DNA of 64,000 nt, from assembly GCA_963665735.1 (NCBI GenBank), contig OY762444.1, positions 3,162,001-3,226,000 on the forward strand. Reading direction: 5' to 3'. This stretch comes from CATOSK01 sp963665735. Its GTDB lineage: Bacteria; Chloroflexota; Dehalococcoidia; Lucifugimonadales; UBA3495. Of the stretch, positions 16,209 through 25,933 are shown piece by piece. The notes under the pieces were generated by a model that was not told the origin of the DNA, searched no databases, and saw only the letters and a list, made by a program, of their open reading frames with translations. Both the position numbers and the translations under genes were made by a program. Within the stretch, counting starts at the first letter, position 1. Each line of letters opens with the position of its first letter.

Positions 16209-17504
16209 CTATTGGGGGCCAGGCCGGGGCCGGCGGGCGAAGAGAAATAGGACACCGCCGAGGAAGTTCAACCCCGCCAGAGCCAGGAAGGCCCAGGTGT
16301 AGGCCCCGTATTCGTCCCGGATGTATCCGGCAAAAGGCGAGGACAAAAGCAGCAAGATATTCATCGGCACGGTGGACAGTCCCAGAATCTTGCCGAAGGA
16401 ACCCCGGCCAAAATACTCGCCGCGAATCGCCGTGGTCAGCGGGTTGCGGCCCCCGAATCCCGCGCCGAACAGCACGGCGAACAGGTAGAACATGGGCAGC
16501 GACGATGCGAAGGTCAACAGTACCACCGCCCCGGCCTGCAACGTCGTGAATCCGAACAGCGCCAGGTTCTTGGGAACCCGGTCGCCCAGGTAGCCGCCGG
16601 CCAGTTGGAATATCATCGCTACCCCGGTGTAAACCGCCACTATCCAGCCGGTAGTCTCAACGTCGAATCCCTTGTCCTTCAACAGCAGACCCAAGTGGGT
16701 CATTATCGCCAGAATCACCATCGAGGTGAAACCGTGGCCGAAGGAGATGAGCCAGAAGGCCGGGGTGCGGATGGCCTGGGACGCCGACAGGTCGTTGGAA
16801 ACCGCCGGAGCGGTGGCCGTCGCCGCCTGCGCTGCGCCGGCGGGGGAGGTTGACGCCACTGGCCGGCGGGGCGCCGGCGTCGTGGGCGGACGGTCGCGGA
16901 TGGCGCGGGATATGGGGAAGGCCAGGGCCAGCGTAACCACCGCCATGACCAGAGCGGTCAACTGCCAGCCCAGCCGGTCCTGGTCGGGGTTGACGGCCCA
17001 GGCAATCGCCGGAACCAACACCAGGGCGCCCAGCCGGCTGCCCACGTTGGCCCATCCCATAGCCGTGGCCCGGCGTTGCGTGAACCAGTTGTTCAACCCG
17101 GTCATCAGGGGCAGCCAACTGCCCAAACCCTGCCCCAAGGCCATGACCACGAAGGCAACGTAGAACATCCACAGGTTGTCCACCCGCCAGAAGATGAGGA
17201 AACCCACGCCGAGAATGAGCAGGCCCATGAGTACCATGCGACGGGCGCCCAGCTTGTCGGTCAGGTAACCCTCGATGGGGCCCATCAACCCGCCCTCGAT
17301 GCGGGTCAGGGTCAAGGCCCAGCCAAGTTGGGTGCGCGTCCAGCCGAAATGGGCCTCCAACGCCACCGACCAGACGGTCATGGCATGGTACAGGGGAACG
17401 GTGGCGATGGTCATGGTCAGGCCGGTGAGGGCCACCAGCCACCAACCGTAATAGACGCCCTTGACCCGGTGGGCGGCGGCGCCGGCTTGGGAAGCGATGC
17501 GCAA
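16209..17504 (-). CDS. MFS transporter (monocarboxylate/oxalate-like)
   Basis: The protein has 12 predicted membrane helices, beginning VYYGWWLVALTGLTMTIA, typical of OFA/MCT-like MFS carriers. The loop 2-3 motif is YLTDKLGARRMVLMG and loop 8-9 has GYLGDRVPKNLALFG. A Pro/Ala-rich cytoplasmic loop separates the halves (residues about 210-250). The frame is open to 17624, but those 40 residues are Pro/Ser-rich and lack an RBS; TTG 17504 follows AAGGAAAA. Export or uptake of small organic acids is likely; the substrate is unknown. Confidence 0.85.
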   Translation of the reverse strand: MRIASQAGAAAHRVKGVYYGWWLVALTGLTMTIATVPLYHAMTVWSVALEAHFGWTRTQLGWALTLTRIEGGLMGPIEGYLTDKLGARRMVLMGLLILGVGFLIFWRVDNLWMFYVAFVVMALGQGLGSWLPLMTGLNNWFTQRRATAMGWANVGSRLGALVLVPAIAWAVNPDQDRLGWQLTALVMAVVTLALAFPISRAIRDRPPTTPAPRRPVASTSPAGAAQAATATAPAVSNDLSASQAIRTPAFWLISFGHGFTSMVILAIMTHLGLLLKDKGFDVETTGWIVAVYTGVAMIFQLAGGYLGDRVPKNLALFGFTTLQAGAVVLLTFASSLPMFYLFAVLFGAGFGGRNPLTTAIRGEYFGRGSFGKILGLSTVPMNILLLLSSPFAGYIRDEYGAYTWAFLALAGLNFLGGVLFLFARRPRPGPQ

Positions 17505-17878
17505 GATTTTCCTTAATCCCGCTCCTTGCTGGCCGGTTGGGATGGCAGCCTTGGCGAAGGGGGCGGGTTCGGTCGCGTTGGGATGCGGGGACTGGGAACG
17601 CGGCGACGGGAGAGCCAGGGGCAACTAGTCGCCGTTGGTTTCTGACGCCGCCGGTTCCTGATGATAGAAGGGGAGACGAAATTCGTCAACGGCGGGCGAA
17701 TATGGGAAACCGCCTTGTTTCGGAGAGGCATTGCAATTACGTCCGTCCGTTGCTAGTGTCCAAGCACCACCCCGCGCCGGTTGACACCAGAAAGCCACCG
17801 CCACATCAGAACCGATGGTCCAGGCGGCCAAAGGGGCAGGACTGACCCCGTGGACAGCATGAATCGAAGGAGAAGCCA

Positions 17879-19831
17879 GTGAGCGCCCTGAACATCAGCA
17901 GCTTCATTTGGGGGATAGCCGACGACGTTTTGCGCGACGTTTACGTGCGGGGCAAGTACCGCGATGTCATTCTGCCCATGACGGTCATCCGACGCCTGGA
18001 CGCCGTGCTGGAACCAACCAAGGATGCCGTGCTCCGAATGAAGAAACAGTTGGACGCCGCCGGCATAGCGAATCAGGACGCTGTCCTGCGCCAGGCCTCC
18101 GGCGAGGCTTTCTACAACACTTCGGCCTTCCGGCTCCGCGACCTGGCATCCCGCTCCCGGCAACAGCAATTACGGGCGGACTTCGAGGCGTACCTGGACG
18201 GCTTCTCCCCCAACGTCCAGGAAGTCCTGGAAAAGTTCCGCTTCCGCAACCAGATACCGACGCTGGTGGAATCCGACGCGCTGGGCTTTCTGCTGGAAAA
18301 GTTCCTGGACAATTCCGTCAACCTCAGCCCCCGGCCAACGCTGAACGGCGATGGCTCGGTGCGTCTGGAAGGTCTGGACAATCACGGCATGGGAACGGTA
18401 TTCGAGGAACTAATCCGGCGGTTCAACGAAGAAAACAACGAAGAAGCCGGGGAGCACTTCACTCCGAGGGACGTGGTGCAGCTCATGGCGAGGTTGGTCT
18501 TTCTGCCCGTCGCCGATGCCGTCCGGTCCGGCACCTACCTGGTCTATGACGGCGCTTGCGGCACCGGCGGGATGCTCACCGTTGCGGAAGATACGCTGAC
18601 GCAACTGGCCGCCGAGGGCGGCAAGGAAGTTTCCGTCCACCTGTATGGGCAGGAAGTCAACCCGGAGACTTATGCCATCAGCAAGGCCGACCTGATTCTG
18701 AAAGGCGAAGGGGCCGAAGCCGACAATATGCAGTACGGTTCCACCCTATCAGCCGACGCCTTCCCCGCCCATGAGTTCGACTTCATGCTTTCCAACCCGC
18801 CCTACGGCAAGAGCTGGAAGGCCGACATGGACCGCCTGGGCGGACGCGGTGACGTCAAGGACGCCCGCTTTATCACGGAATACGACGACAACCCGGATTA
18901 CTCCCTCATCACCCGCTCCAGCGACGGCCAGCTGATGTTCCTGGCCAATATGCTGAGCAAGATGAAGCGGGATACTCCCCTGGGCAGCCGTATCGCCGAA
19001 GTCCACAACGGCAGTTCCCTGTTCACCGGCGACGCCGGGCAGGGCGAAAGCAACATCCGCCGTTGGATTATCGAAAACGACTGGCTGGAGGCCATCGTGG
19101 CCCTGCCCCTCAGTATGTTTTACAACACCGGCATCGCCACCTACATCTGGGTACTTGGCAACCGCAAGGCGGAGCATCGCCGGGGCAAGGTGCAGCTTAT
19201 TGACGCTACCCAATGGCACACGCCGCTGCGCCGCAACCGGGGCAGCAAAAACTGCCAACTGTCCGACGAGGACATCCGGCGCATCTGCGACGCCTTCCTG
19301 AGTTTCGAGGAAACGGAGCAGTCAAAGATTTTCCCCAACCAGGCTTTCGGCTACTGGAAAGTCACCGTAGAGCGTCCTCTGCGGCTGGAGGGAATAGACC
19401 CGGAAAGGGCCTACACCGCCAGGGAGATAAAGGCGCTCAAAGACGAAGGAAAACGCTCGGAAACCGCGCCCCCGGTCATTCGCCGGATTCACCGCAGAGG
19501 CGCCGAGGCCGACCCGTTGCGCGGCCTGTTCCCGGCTACCATCAACGGCCAGCCCGCCGTAATCGAATACGAACCGGATGCCGAGTTGCGCGACACCGAG
19601 CAGGTGCCGCTGCTCCACGAGGGCGGCATCGAAGCCTTCCTGTGTCGGGAAGTTCTGCCCTACGCCCCGGACGCCTGGCACGTCCCCGGCAGCGTCAAAA
19701 TCGGCTACGAAATCAGCTTCACCCGCCACTTCTATCGGCCCCAGCAGTTGCGTCCGTTACAGGCGATAAGGGCTGATATAATGGCATTAGAGCGGGAGAC
19801 GGAGGGGCTGCTGGTGGAGATAATTGAATAA
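17879..19831 (+). CDS. hsdM: type I restriction-modification DNA methyltransferase subunit
   Basis: The 650-residue GTG-start protein (RBS AAGGAG) has an N-terminal HsdM helical domain (YRDVILPMTVIRRLDAVLEP), MTase motif I VYDGACGTGGML, GQEVNPETYAISKADLILKG, and N6-adenine motif IV SNPPYGKSW. The C-terminal 170 residues (YKVTVERPLRLEG-like, then EYEPDAELRDTEQVPL) are the longer type common to this subfamily. It methylates adenine in the HsdS-defined site. It is the first gene of a seven-gene unit ending with hsdR. Confidence 0.95.
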   Translation: MSALNISSFIWGIADDVLRDVYVRGKYRDVILPMTVIRRLDAVLEPTKDAVLRMKKQLDAAGIANQDAVLRQASGEAFYNTSAFRLRDLASRSRQQQLRADFEAYLDGFSPNVQEVLEKFRFRNQIPTLVESDALGFLLEKFLDNSVNLSPRPTLNGDGSVRLEGLDNHGMGTVFEELIRRFNEENNEEAGEHFTPRDVVQLMARLVFLPVADAVRSGTYLVYDGACGTGGMLTVAEDTLTQLAAEGGKEVSVHLYGQEVNPETYAISKADLILKGEGAEADNMQYGSTLSADAFPAHEFDFMLSNPPYGKSWKADMDRLGGRGDVKDARFITEYDDNPDYSLITRSSDGQLMFLANMLSKMKRDTPLGSRIAEVHNGSSLFTGDAGQGESNIRRWIIENDWLEAIVALPLSMFYNTGIATYIWVLGNRKAEHRRGKVQLIDATQWHTPLRRNRGSKNCQLSDEDIRRICDAFLSFEETEQSKIFPNQAFGYWKVTVERPLRLEGIDPERAYTAREIKALKDEGKRSETAPPVIRRIHRRGAEADPLRGLFPATINGQPAVIEYEPDAELRDTEQVPLLHEGGIEAFLCREVLPYAPDAWHVPGSVKIGYEISFTRHFYRPQQLRPLQAIRADIMALERETEGLLVEIIE

Positions 19832-19867
19832 CGGACCGGCCAGGCTTCCGCACACAGAGGGGAATCT

Positions 19868-20257
19868 ATGCCAACTCTCAATATCTTCGTGAGTTTCGAG
19901 TTCGACAAAGACAAAGACCTCCAGAATAACTTTTACGCGCAGGCCAAGCGCCAGACCAATCATCGCATTCGCGACTGTTCGCTCCATGAGTCATATCCGA
20001 CCGATGCTTGGAAGAACAAAGCCAGGAACGCCATACGCCCATGCGACGTCGTAGTAGTCTTGATTGGCGAGGATACCCACAATGCGCCCGGTGTAATTGT
20101 GGAGACCGACATTGCCCGCAGTTTCCACAAGCCCATCATCCAGGTCAGGCCCCAGGGCCGGACATATAACGGGCTAACCCGCCTTGGTGAGCCAATACCC
20201 TGGCGATGGAGCCGCATCAATACCGAATTAGAACGAGTAGCCAGTCGGAGTAGTTGA
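19868..20257 (+). CDS. TIR-like (ThsB/MTH538-type) protein inside type I RM operon
   Basis: The 129-residue protein has the MTH538-type TIR-like flavodoxin fold: NIFVSFEFDKDKDLQNNFY, then WKNKARNAIRPCDVVVVLIG, GVIVETDIARSF and KPIIQVRPQG. The same fold forms ThsB, the NAD-consuming signal producer of Thoeris, and other defence sensors. It is followed 31 bp later by a small membrane protein. Whether it is an enzyme is uncertain: a Glu in IVETDIA is a candidate catalytic residue but was placed by eye only. Confidence 0.75.
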   Translation: MPTLNIFVSFEFDKDKDLQNNFYAQAKRQTNHRIRDCSLHESYPTDAWKNKARNAIRPCDVVVVLIGEDTHNAPGVIVETDIARSFHKPIIQVRPQGRTYNGLTRLGEPIPWRWSRINTELERVASRSS

Positions 20258-20288
20258 ATGCTTCTGGCAAACATCGGGAGGCAATCGT

Positions 20289-20735
20289 ATGAATGAGCCG
20301 GCGCAGCTAAATCGCGAATCCCCCGCCGTGCAAAAGCACCTGGAGATAAATCAAAACATCATTATGCACATGGCGGGGAACAGCCGCTCCTGCAAAGTAT
20401 GGTGCATCACCCTCGTTTCAGCCGTCCTGGTGCTGGTAGCTCAAACCGGAGAGGCAAACCATGCCCTGATAGCATTAGGCCCGTCGGCCCTGTTTTACGT
20501 TTTGGATTCCTATTACCTGGCGCTGGAACGAGGGTTTCGACAGTCATTGCAACGCTTTGTCCAGCGGCTCCATGAAGGAAGTGTCTCTCCTCACGAACTT
20601 TTCGCTGTCGAAAGGGCCTATATAGGTTCGATACCGAGGGAAACCCTTTCGGCAATGTTGAAGTCCTTTTCGGTCGTACCTTTCTACTCGGTGATAGTCG
20701 CCACGGTGTTGCTGGCCTGGTTGCTGATTTTCTAA
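20289..20735 (+). CDS. small three-helix membrane protein, probable effector of the TIR-like gene
   Basis: The 148-residue protein has hydrophobic segments at about 37-52 (VWCITLVSAVLVLV), 59-78 (ALIALGPSALFYVLDSYYLA) and 128-148 (SVVPFYSVIVATVLLAWLL). The 50-residue amphipathic stretch between helices 2 and 3 starts LERGFRQSLQRFVQRLHEG. This layout resembles SLATT-like proteins, which are membrane effectors of nucleotide-signal defence systems; the match is by pattern, not alignment. It is placed between the TIR-like gene and hsdS with tight spacing (31 and 13 bp). Confidence 0.65.
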   Translation: MNEPAQLNRESPAVQKHLEINQNIIMHMAGNSRSCKVWCITLVSAVLVLVAQTGEANHALIALGPSALFYVLDSYYLALERGFRQSLQRFVQRLHEGSVSPHELFAVERAYIGSIPRETLSAMLKSFSVVPFYSVIVATVLLAWLLIF

Positions 20736-20748
20736 TGGGAGCAGGCTT

Positions 20749-22122
20749 ATGCCCACCCCCCAACCCTACCCCGCCTATAAGTCCTCCGGCGTCCCCTGGC
20801 TCGGCGACGTGCCGGAACATTGGCAGGTCTTGCCTAGCCGTGCAATCTTCACTGAAACAAACGAGCAAGGCCATCCAAACGAGCAGATGTTGTCAGTCAC
20901 GATAGCCGAAGGAGTCATTCGTCAGCAGACACTTTTGCGAGATGCTTCCAAGAAAGATGGTTCACGGCTTGATAAATCTGCCTACAAGTTCGTTCTCCCC
21001 GGTGATATTGTTTACAATAAGATGCGTGCATGGCAAGGTGCTGCGGGTATGTCGAGGTTTAGAGGAATCGTAAGCCCGGCTTACGTCGTGCAAAGGCCTC
21101 GCCCTGGGGCTGCCCCGCTCTATTTCCACAGACTGCTGAGAATCCCGGCATTCGCGACCGAGGCCGAGAGATGGTCATACGGCATCGCTTCCGATATGTG
21201 GAGTCTCCGCCCAGAGCATTTCAAGATGATCCAGTTCCCCCTGCCGCCCCTCCCCGAACAAGCCGCCATTGTGCGCTACCTGGGCCATGCCGACCGGCGC
21301 ATCTGCCGCTACGTGGGCGCCAAGCGAAAACTCATCGCCCTGCGGGAGGAGGAGCGGCAGGCCGTCGTTAACCAGGCCGTCACCCTCGGCCTGGACCCCA
21401 ACGTCCCCCTCAAACCCTCCGGCGTTGACTGGCTGGGCGACGTGCCGGCCCATTGGGAAGTGCGGCGGCTACGGAACATCGCCGAAATGCGTGTCAGCAA
21501 CGTGGACAAGCACACGCGGGAAGACGAAATTCCTGTGCGACTGTGCAATTATGTAGATGTGTACAAGAATGACCGCATCACTTCAACCATGCCCTTCATG
21601 CACGCAACAGCCTCGCCGGATGAGATAGGAAGGTTCCGGCTCAATCGCGGTGACGTTCTTGTGACCAAAGACTCCGAGACTTGGGATGACATTGGCGTTC
21701 CGTCTCTGGTTGCGGAATCAGCCGATGACCTAATTTGTGGGTATCACCTAGCCTTGTTGCGGCCATCCAGAGAAATGTTAGGGGCTTATCTGTTCAGAGC
21801 ATTGGAAAGTAAGCCGGTAGCGTATCAGTTTCATGTAAAGGCGAATGGTGTCACACGGTATGGCCTGACCCACCTGGGTATTCAATCAGTCAGGATTCCC
21901 TTACCACCCCTTGCCGAACAAGCCGCCATCGTTGAATACCTCGACAAGGCCACCGCCGACATTGACGCCGACATAGCCCGCGCCCGCCGCCAGATAGAGC
22001 TGCTGGAAGAGTACCGCACTCGCCTGGTGGCCGACGTGGTTACCGGCAAGCTGGACGTGCGGGCGGCGGCAGCCCGGCTGCCGGAGGAATCCGGAGGAGA
22101 AGAACCCGAAGCATACCCTTGA
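20749..22122 (+). CDS. hsdS: type I restriction-modification specificity subunit
   Basis: The 457-residue protein has two target-recognition halves, each opened by a repeat: SGVPWLGDVPEHWQVLPSRA and SGVDWLGDVPAHWEVRRLRN. Each half ends with a helical spacer, PLPPLPEQAAIVRYLGHADR and PLPPLAEQAAIVEYLDKATA. This symmetry is diagnostic of HsdS, which directs HsdM and HsdR to a bipartite site. It starts 13 bp after the membrane-protein gene and lies 55 bp before vapB. Confidence 0.95.
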   Translation: MPTPQPYPAYKSSGVPWLGDVPEHWQVLPSRAIFTETNEQGHPNEQMLSVTIAEGVIRQQTLLRDASKKDGSRLDKSAYKFVLPGDIVYNKMRAWQGAAGMSRFRGIVSPAYVVQRPRPGAAPLYFHRLLRIPAFATEAERWSYGIASDMWSLRPEHFKMIQFPLPPLPEQAAIVRYLGHADRRICRYVGAKRKLIALREEERQAVVNQAVTLGLDPNVPLKPSGVDWLGDVPAHWEVRRLRNIAEMRVSNVDKHTREDEIPVRLCNYVDVYKNDRITSTMPFMHATASPDEIGRFRLNRGDVLVTKDSETWDDIGVPSLVAESADDLICGYHLALLRPSREMLGAYLFRALESKPVAYQFHVKANGVTRYGLTHLGIQSVRIPLPPLAEQAAIVEYLDKATADIDADIARARRQIELLEEYRTRLVADVVTGKLDVRAAAARLPEESGGEEPEAYP

Positions 22123-22177
22123 GCCGGGAACACCGGCTTCACTATACTGTGAATCACAGTTCCTGTGAGGGCAGCCC

Positions 22178-22480
22178 ATGAAGAACATCACGGTATCCGT
22201 TGACGAGGAGACCCATAGGTTGGCGCGCATCCGAGCGGCGGAGTTGGATACATCGGTTTCGGCGTTGGTCAGGCAGTTCCTGCGAAGCCTGATAGGAAGC
22301 AGTTCCGTAGTCATCGTATCCGTTGACCGGAACGAAAAAGAAGCAACCGTAGAGTTGCGTCCGCGAGACTTGGACGAAGTGCTTGCGGACTTCGATGCCC
22401 GGGGTGTAGGAGTGTCGGAAAGGCTGACCCGCGAAGAGCTGTATGACGAGGCGATAAATGGCCCCAACCCGCTTCGCTGA
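22178..22480 (+). CDS. vapB: VapB-type antitoxin, ribbon-helix-helix
   Basis: The 100-residue protein has an N-terminal RHH domain (ITVSVDEETHRLARIRAAEL, then DTSVSALVRQFLRSL) and a C-terminal toxin-binding tail (VSERLTREELYDEAI). It overlaps the PIN toxin gene by 23 bp, typical of VapBC translational coupling. It would repress its own promoter and neutralise VapC. It lies between hsdS and hsdR. Confidence 0.85.
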   Translation: MKNITVSVDEETHRLARIRAAELDTSVSALVRQFLRSLIGSSSVVIVSVDRNEKEATVELRPRDLDEVLADFDARGVGVSERLTREELYDEAINGPNPLR

Positions 22481-22892
22481 TACTAACGTGTTGCTCTATG
22501 CCGTCAGCCCATTGCCGGAAGAGGCCGACAAACGCCGCCGGGCCCGTGACTTGTTGAGGCGGCCCGATCTGGCGGTCTCGGTGCAGGTATTTCAGGAGTT
22601 CTACCACCAGGCAACACGCCCCACACGCCCAGGGCGTTTGACCCGCGACGATGCGTTGGCCTTTCTGGGGACTCTCCTAAGATTCCCTGTCCAGGATGTC
22701 ACGCTTGACCTATTCCGGGAAGCAACAGCTATCAGCCGCCGCTATCAGCTGTCATATTGGGACGGCGCGATTCTGGCGGCGGCCCGCGCCTTGGGATGCG
22801 AGGCGGTCTATTCCGAAGACCTGAGCGCACAGCAAGACTACGATGGCCTGCGGGTGATAAACCCCTTCGGTGAAGGAGTGGAGGCCAGATGA
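22458..22892 (+). CDS. vapC: PIN-domain ribonuclease toxin
   Basis: The 144-residue PIN protein has the acidic metal-binding set Asp8 (RFADTNVLLYA), Glu47 (QVFQEFYHQ), Asp102 (SYWDGAILAAA) and Asp/Glu at 120-121 (YSEDL). VapC toxins cleave tRNA or rRNA. Its stop overlaps the hsdR start (ATGA, 4 bp), so toxin and restriction subunit are translated in tandem. Confidence 0.88.
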   Translation: MAPTRFADTNVLLYAVSPLPEEADKRRRARDLLRRPDLAVSVQVFQEFYHQATRPTRPGRLTRDDALAFLGTLLRFPVQDVTLDLFREATAISRRYQLSYWDGAILAAARALGCEAVYSEDLSAQQDYDGLRVINPFGEGVEAR

Positions 22893-25800
22893 CCACCGAC
22901 ACCACCGAACACGGCCTGGAGCGGCGCATCGTTGCCCTGCTCACCGCCATCCCCGACCCGGAACCGGACCCGGGGAAATCGGCGGAACGTCCCGCTGCCT
23001 ACTCTGTCGGCTGGCTTCCCGGCAGCCCGGAGGACTATGACCGGGAGTTTTGCGTTGACCTGGCCCAGCTATCCGTCTTCCTGGGTGAAACCCAGCCCGA
23101 CGTTGCGCCCTCCCTGGACTTGGCCCAGGACAGCCCGGCCCGCCGCCGGTTCCTGGCCCGTCTGCAAGGGGAAATCGCCAAGCGCGGGACCATAGACGTG
23201 CTTCGCAAGGGAATCAAGCACGGGCCGCACTCCATTGACCTTTTCTACGGCTCTCCCTCGCCGGGGAACATCAAAGCCCAAGTCCTGTATAACCGGAACC
23301 GCTTTAGCGTCACCCGCCAACTCCGCTACAGCGCGGACAACTCGCAACTTGCTTTGGACTTGGGCCTGTTCATCAACGGCCTGCCCATCGCCACCTTCGA
23401 GTTGAAAAACAGCCTTACCAAGCAGACGGTTGACGACGCCGTGGCGCAGTACCAGCGGGACCGCAACCCCCGGGAAAAGCTGTTCGAGTTCGGGCGCTGC
23501 CTGGCCCACTTCGCCGTGGACGACCACGAGGCGCGGTTCTGCACCCACCTGCGGGGCAAGGATTCCTGGTTCCTGCCCTTCAACAAAGGCTGGGATGACG
23601 GGCGCGGCAACCCGCCCAACCCTAGCGGCCTCAAGACCGATTATCTTTGGAAGGAAGTCCTGACCCGCGACAGCCTGACCAACATCATCGAGAATTACGC
23701 CCAGATTGTCGAAACCAGGGACGACAAGACCGGACGCAAGCGACGGACGCAGATTTGGCCTCGCTACCACCAGCTTGACGTGGTGCGCAAACTGCTGGCT
23801 GACGTTGCAGAGAAGGGGGCCGGGGTTAGATACCTGGTCCAGCACTCGGCCGGCAGCGGCAAGTCCAACTCCATTGCCTGGCTGGCCCACCAGTTAATCG
23901 GGCTGGAAAAGGACGATACGACTGTATTCGAAACGGTCATCGTCGTCACCGACCGGAGAATTCTTGACCGCCAGATTCGGGACACCATCCGGCAGTTCGC
24001 CCAAGTGCGTTCCATCGTGGGCCACGCCGAAACTTCCGGCCACCTCCGTTCCCTGCTGCGCGAGGGCAAGAAGATAGTCATTACCACCATCCAGAAGTTC
24101 CCCTTCATCCTGGACGCCATCGGCGACGAGCATCGGGGCCGGCGGTTCGCCATCATCATAGACGAGGCCCATTCCAGCCAGGGCGGGCGCGCGTCGGCGT
24201 CCGTCTCCGCGGCGTTGGGAGAGGCCGGCGCGGAAGAGGACGAGGATACCGCCGAGGACAAGATAAACCGGCTGATGGAGTCCCGGAAGCTGCTGACCAA
24301 CGCCAGTTACTTCGCCTTCACCGCCACCCCGAAGAACAAGACCCTGGAGATTTTCGGCGCCCCGGAACCCGAGGGCGGCAAGACCAGGCATATCCCCTTT
24401 CATTCCTACACCATGAAGCAGGCCATCCAGGAAGGCTTCATCATAGACGTGCTGGAAAATTACACCCCCATATCCAGCTATTACCGGCTGGTCAAGACGG
24501 TGGAAGGCGACCCGGAGTTCGACACCAAGCGGGCATCAAAGAAGCTGCGCCGCTACGTCGAAAATAACGAACACGCCATCCGCCTGAAGGCCGAAATCAT
24601 GGTTGACCATTACCATGAGCAGGTGGACGGGCTGCGCAAGCTGGGTGGACAGGGACGGGCGATGGTGGTCACGGGCAGCATTGAGCGGGCCATCGGCTAC
24701 TTCCACGCCATCCGCGACTATCTGGCCGAGCGCAAGAGTCCCTGGCGAGCCGTCGTCGCCTTTTCCGGCGAGCATGAATACGCCGGCGAGAAAGTAACCG
24801 AGGCGTCCCTCAACGGCTTCTCGGCGAACTTGATAGCCGACAAAATTCAGGAAGACCCCTACCGTTTCCTGGTGTGCGCCGACAAGTTCCAAACCGGCTA
24901 CGACGAACCGCTGCTTCACACCATGTACGTGGACAAGGTGCTGTCCGGCGTAAAGGCAGTACAAACCCTTTCCCGCCTGAACCGGGCGCACCCCAAGAAG
25001 CATGACGCCTTCGTGCTGGACTTCGCCAACGACGCCGACACCATTGAAGCGGCTTTCGCCGACTATTACCGGACTACGATTCTTTCGGAAGAGACGGACC
25101 CGGACAAGCTGCACGACCTGAAGGCAACCCTTGACGGCTACCAGGTCTATAACCCGGCGCAGATTGACAAGTTTGTAGAACGCTATCTGGCCGGGGAAGA
25201 CCGGCAGCGGCTTGACCCCATTCTGGACAATTGCGTGGCGGCCTACCGGGAGCAACTGGACGAAGATGGACAGGTGGACTTCAAGGGCCGGGCCAAAGCC
25301 TTCCTCCGCACCTACGCCTTCCTGGCCTCCATCGTGCCGTACACCAACGCCGAATGGGAGAAACTCTCCATCTTACTGACCTTTCTTGTCCCCAAGCTGC
25401 CCGCCCCGGTAGAAGAGGACCTGTCCAAGGGCATCCTCGAATCCATAGACATGGACAGCTACCGGGTGGAGAAGCAGGCAGTTCAGGACATCCAACTTCC
25501 CGACAGTGACGCGGAGATAGACCCGGTTCCCGCCTCCGGCGGCGGCCAGAAGTCCGAAGCGGAAATGGACCGGCTATCCAACATCATCCGGGACTTCAAC
25601 AACCAGTTCGGCAACATCGAGTGGAAGGACAAGGACAAGATAGACCGGGTGTTAGCTTTGGAACTGCCGACGAAGGTAGCTGAAGACGTGGCATATCAGA
25701 ACGCCATGTCCAACTCAGACCGGCAAAACGCCCGGGTCGAACATGACCGGGCCTTGCAACGCGCCATGACCGACCTGGTGAACGACCATACCGACCTGCT

Positions 25801-25933
25801 GGCTGACTACCTCGAATTGTTCAAGCAGTTCAGCGACAACGAATCGTTCCGCCGATGGTTGTCGGAGATGATCTTCGCAGCGACCTACGTCGGAGCCGCC
25901 GGTGGCGGTGGCGCCGTAAGCAAGGCGGGTTAA
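22889..25933 (+). CDS. hsdR: type I restriction endonuclease subunit R
   Basis: The 1014-residue protein has an N-terminal PD-(D/E)xK nuclease region (LDLGLFINGLPIATFELKNS), Walker A HSAGSGKSNSIAWLAHQL, DEAH box IIIDEAHSSQGG, motif III FAFTATPKNKTLEIFG and motif VI-like TLSRLNRAHPKK, followed by a helical C-terminal domain. It translocates DNA with ATP and cuts unmethylated DNA. It overlaps vapC by 4 bp. Confidence 0.96.
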   Translation: MTTDTTEHGLERRIVALLTAIPDPEPDPGKSAERPAAYSVGWLPGSPEDYDREFCVDLAQLSVFLGETQPDVAPSLDLAQDSPARRRFLARLQGEIAKRGTIDVLRKGIKHGPHSIDLFYGSPSPGNIKAQVLYNRNRFSVTRQLRYSADNSQLALDLGLFINGLPIATFELKNSLTKQTVDDAVAQYQRDRNPREKLFEFGRCLAHFAVDDHEARFCTHLRGKDSWFLPFNKGWDDGRGNPPNPSGLKTDYLWKEVLTRDSLTNIIENYAQIVETRDDKTGRKRRTQIWPRYHQLDVVRKLLADVAEKGAGVRYLVQHSAGSGKSNSIAWLAHQLIGLEKDDTTVFETVIVVTDRRILDRQIRDTIRQFAQVRSIVGHAETSGHLRSLLREGKKIVITTIQKFPFILDAIGDEHRGRRFAIIIDEAHSSQGGRASASVSAALGEAGAEEDEDTAEDKINRLMESRKLLTNASYFAFTATPKNKTLEIFGAPEPEGGKTRHIPFHSYTMKQAIQEGFIIDVLENYTPISSYYRLVKTVEGDPEFDTKRASKKLRRYVENNEHAIRLKAEIMVDHYHEQVDGLRKLGGQGRAMVVTGSIERAIGYFHAIRDYLAERKSPWRAVVAFSGEHEYAGEKVTEASLNGFSANLIADKIQEDPYRFLVCADKFQTGYDEPLLHTMYVDKVLSGVKAVQTLSRLNRAHPKKHDAFVLDFANDADTIEAAFADYYRTTILSEETDPDKLHDLKATLDGYQVYNPAQIDKFVERYLAGEDRQRLDPILDNCVAAYREQLDEDGQVDFKGRAKAFLRTYAFLASIVPYTNAEWEKLSILLTFLVPKLPAPVEEDLSKGILESIDMDSYRVEKQAVQDIQLPDSDAEIDPVPASGGGQKSEAEMDRLSNIIRDFNNQFGNIEWKDKDKIDRVLALELPTKVAEDVAYQNAMSNSDRQNARVEHDRALQRAMTDLVNDHTDLLADYLELFKQFSDNESFRRWLSEMIFAATYVGAAGGGGAVSKAG

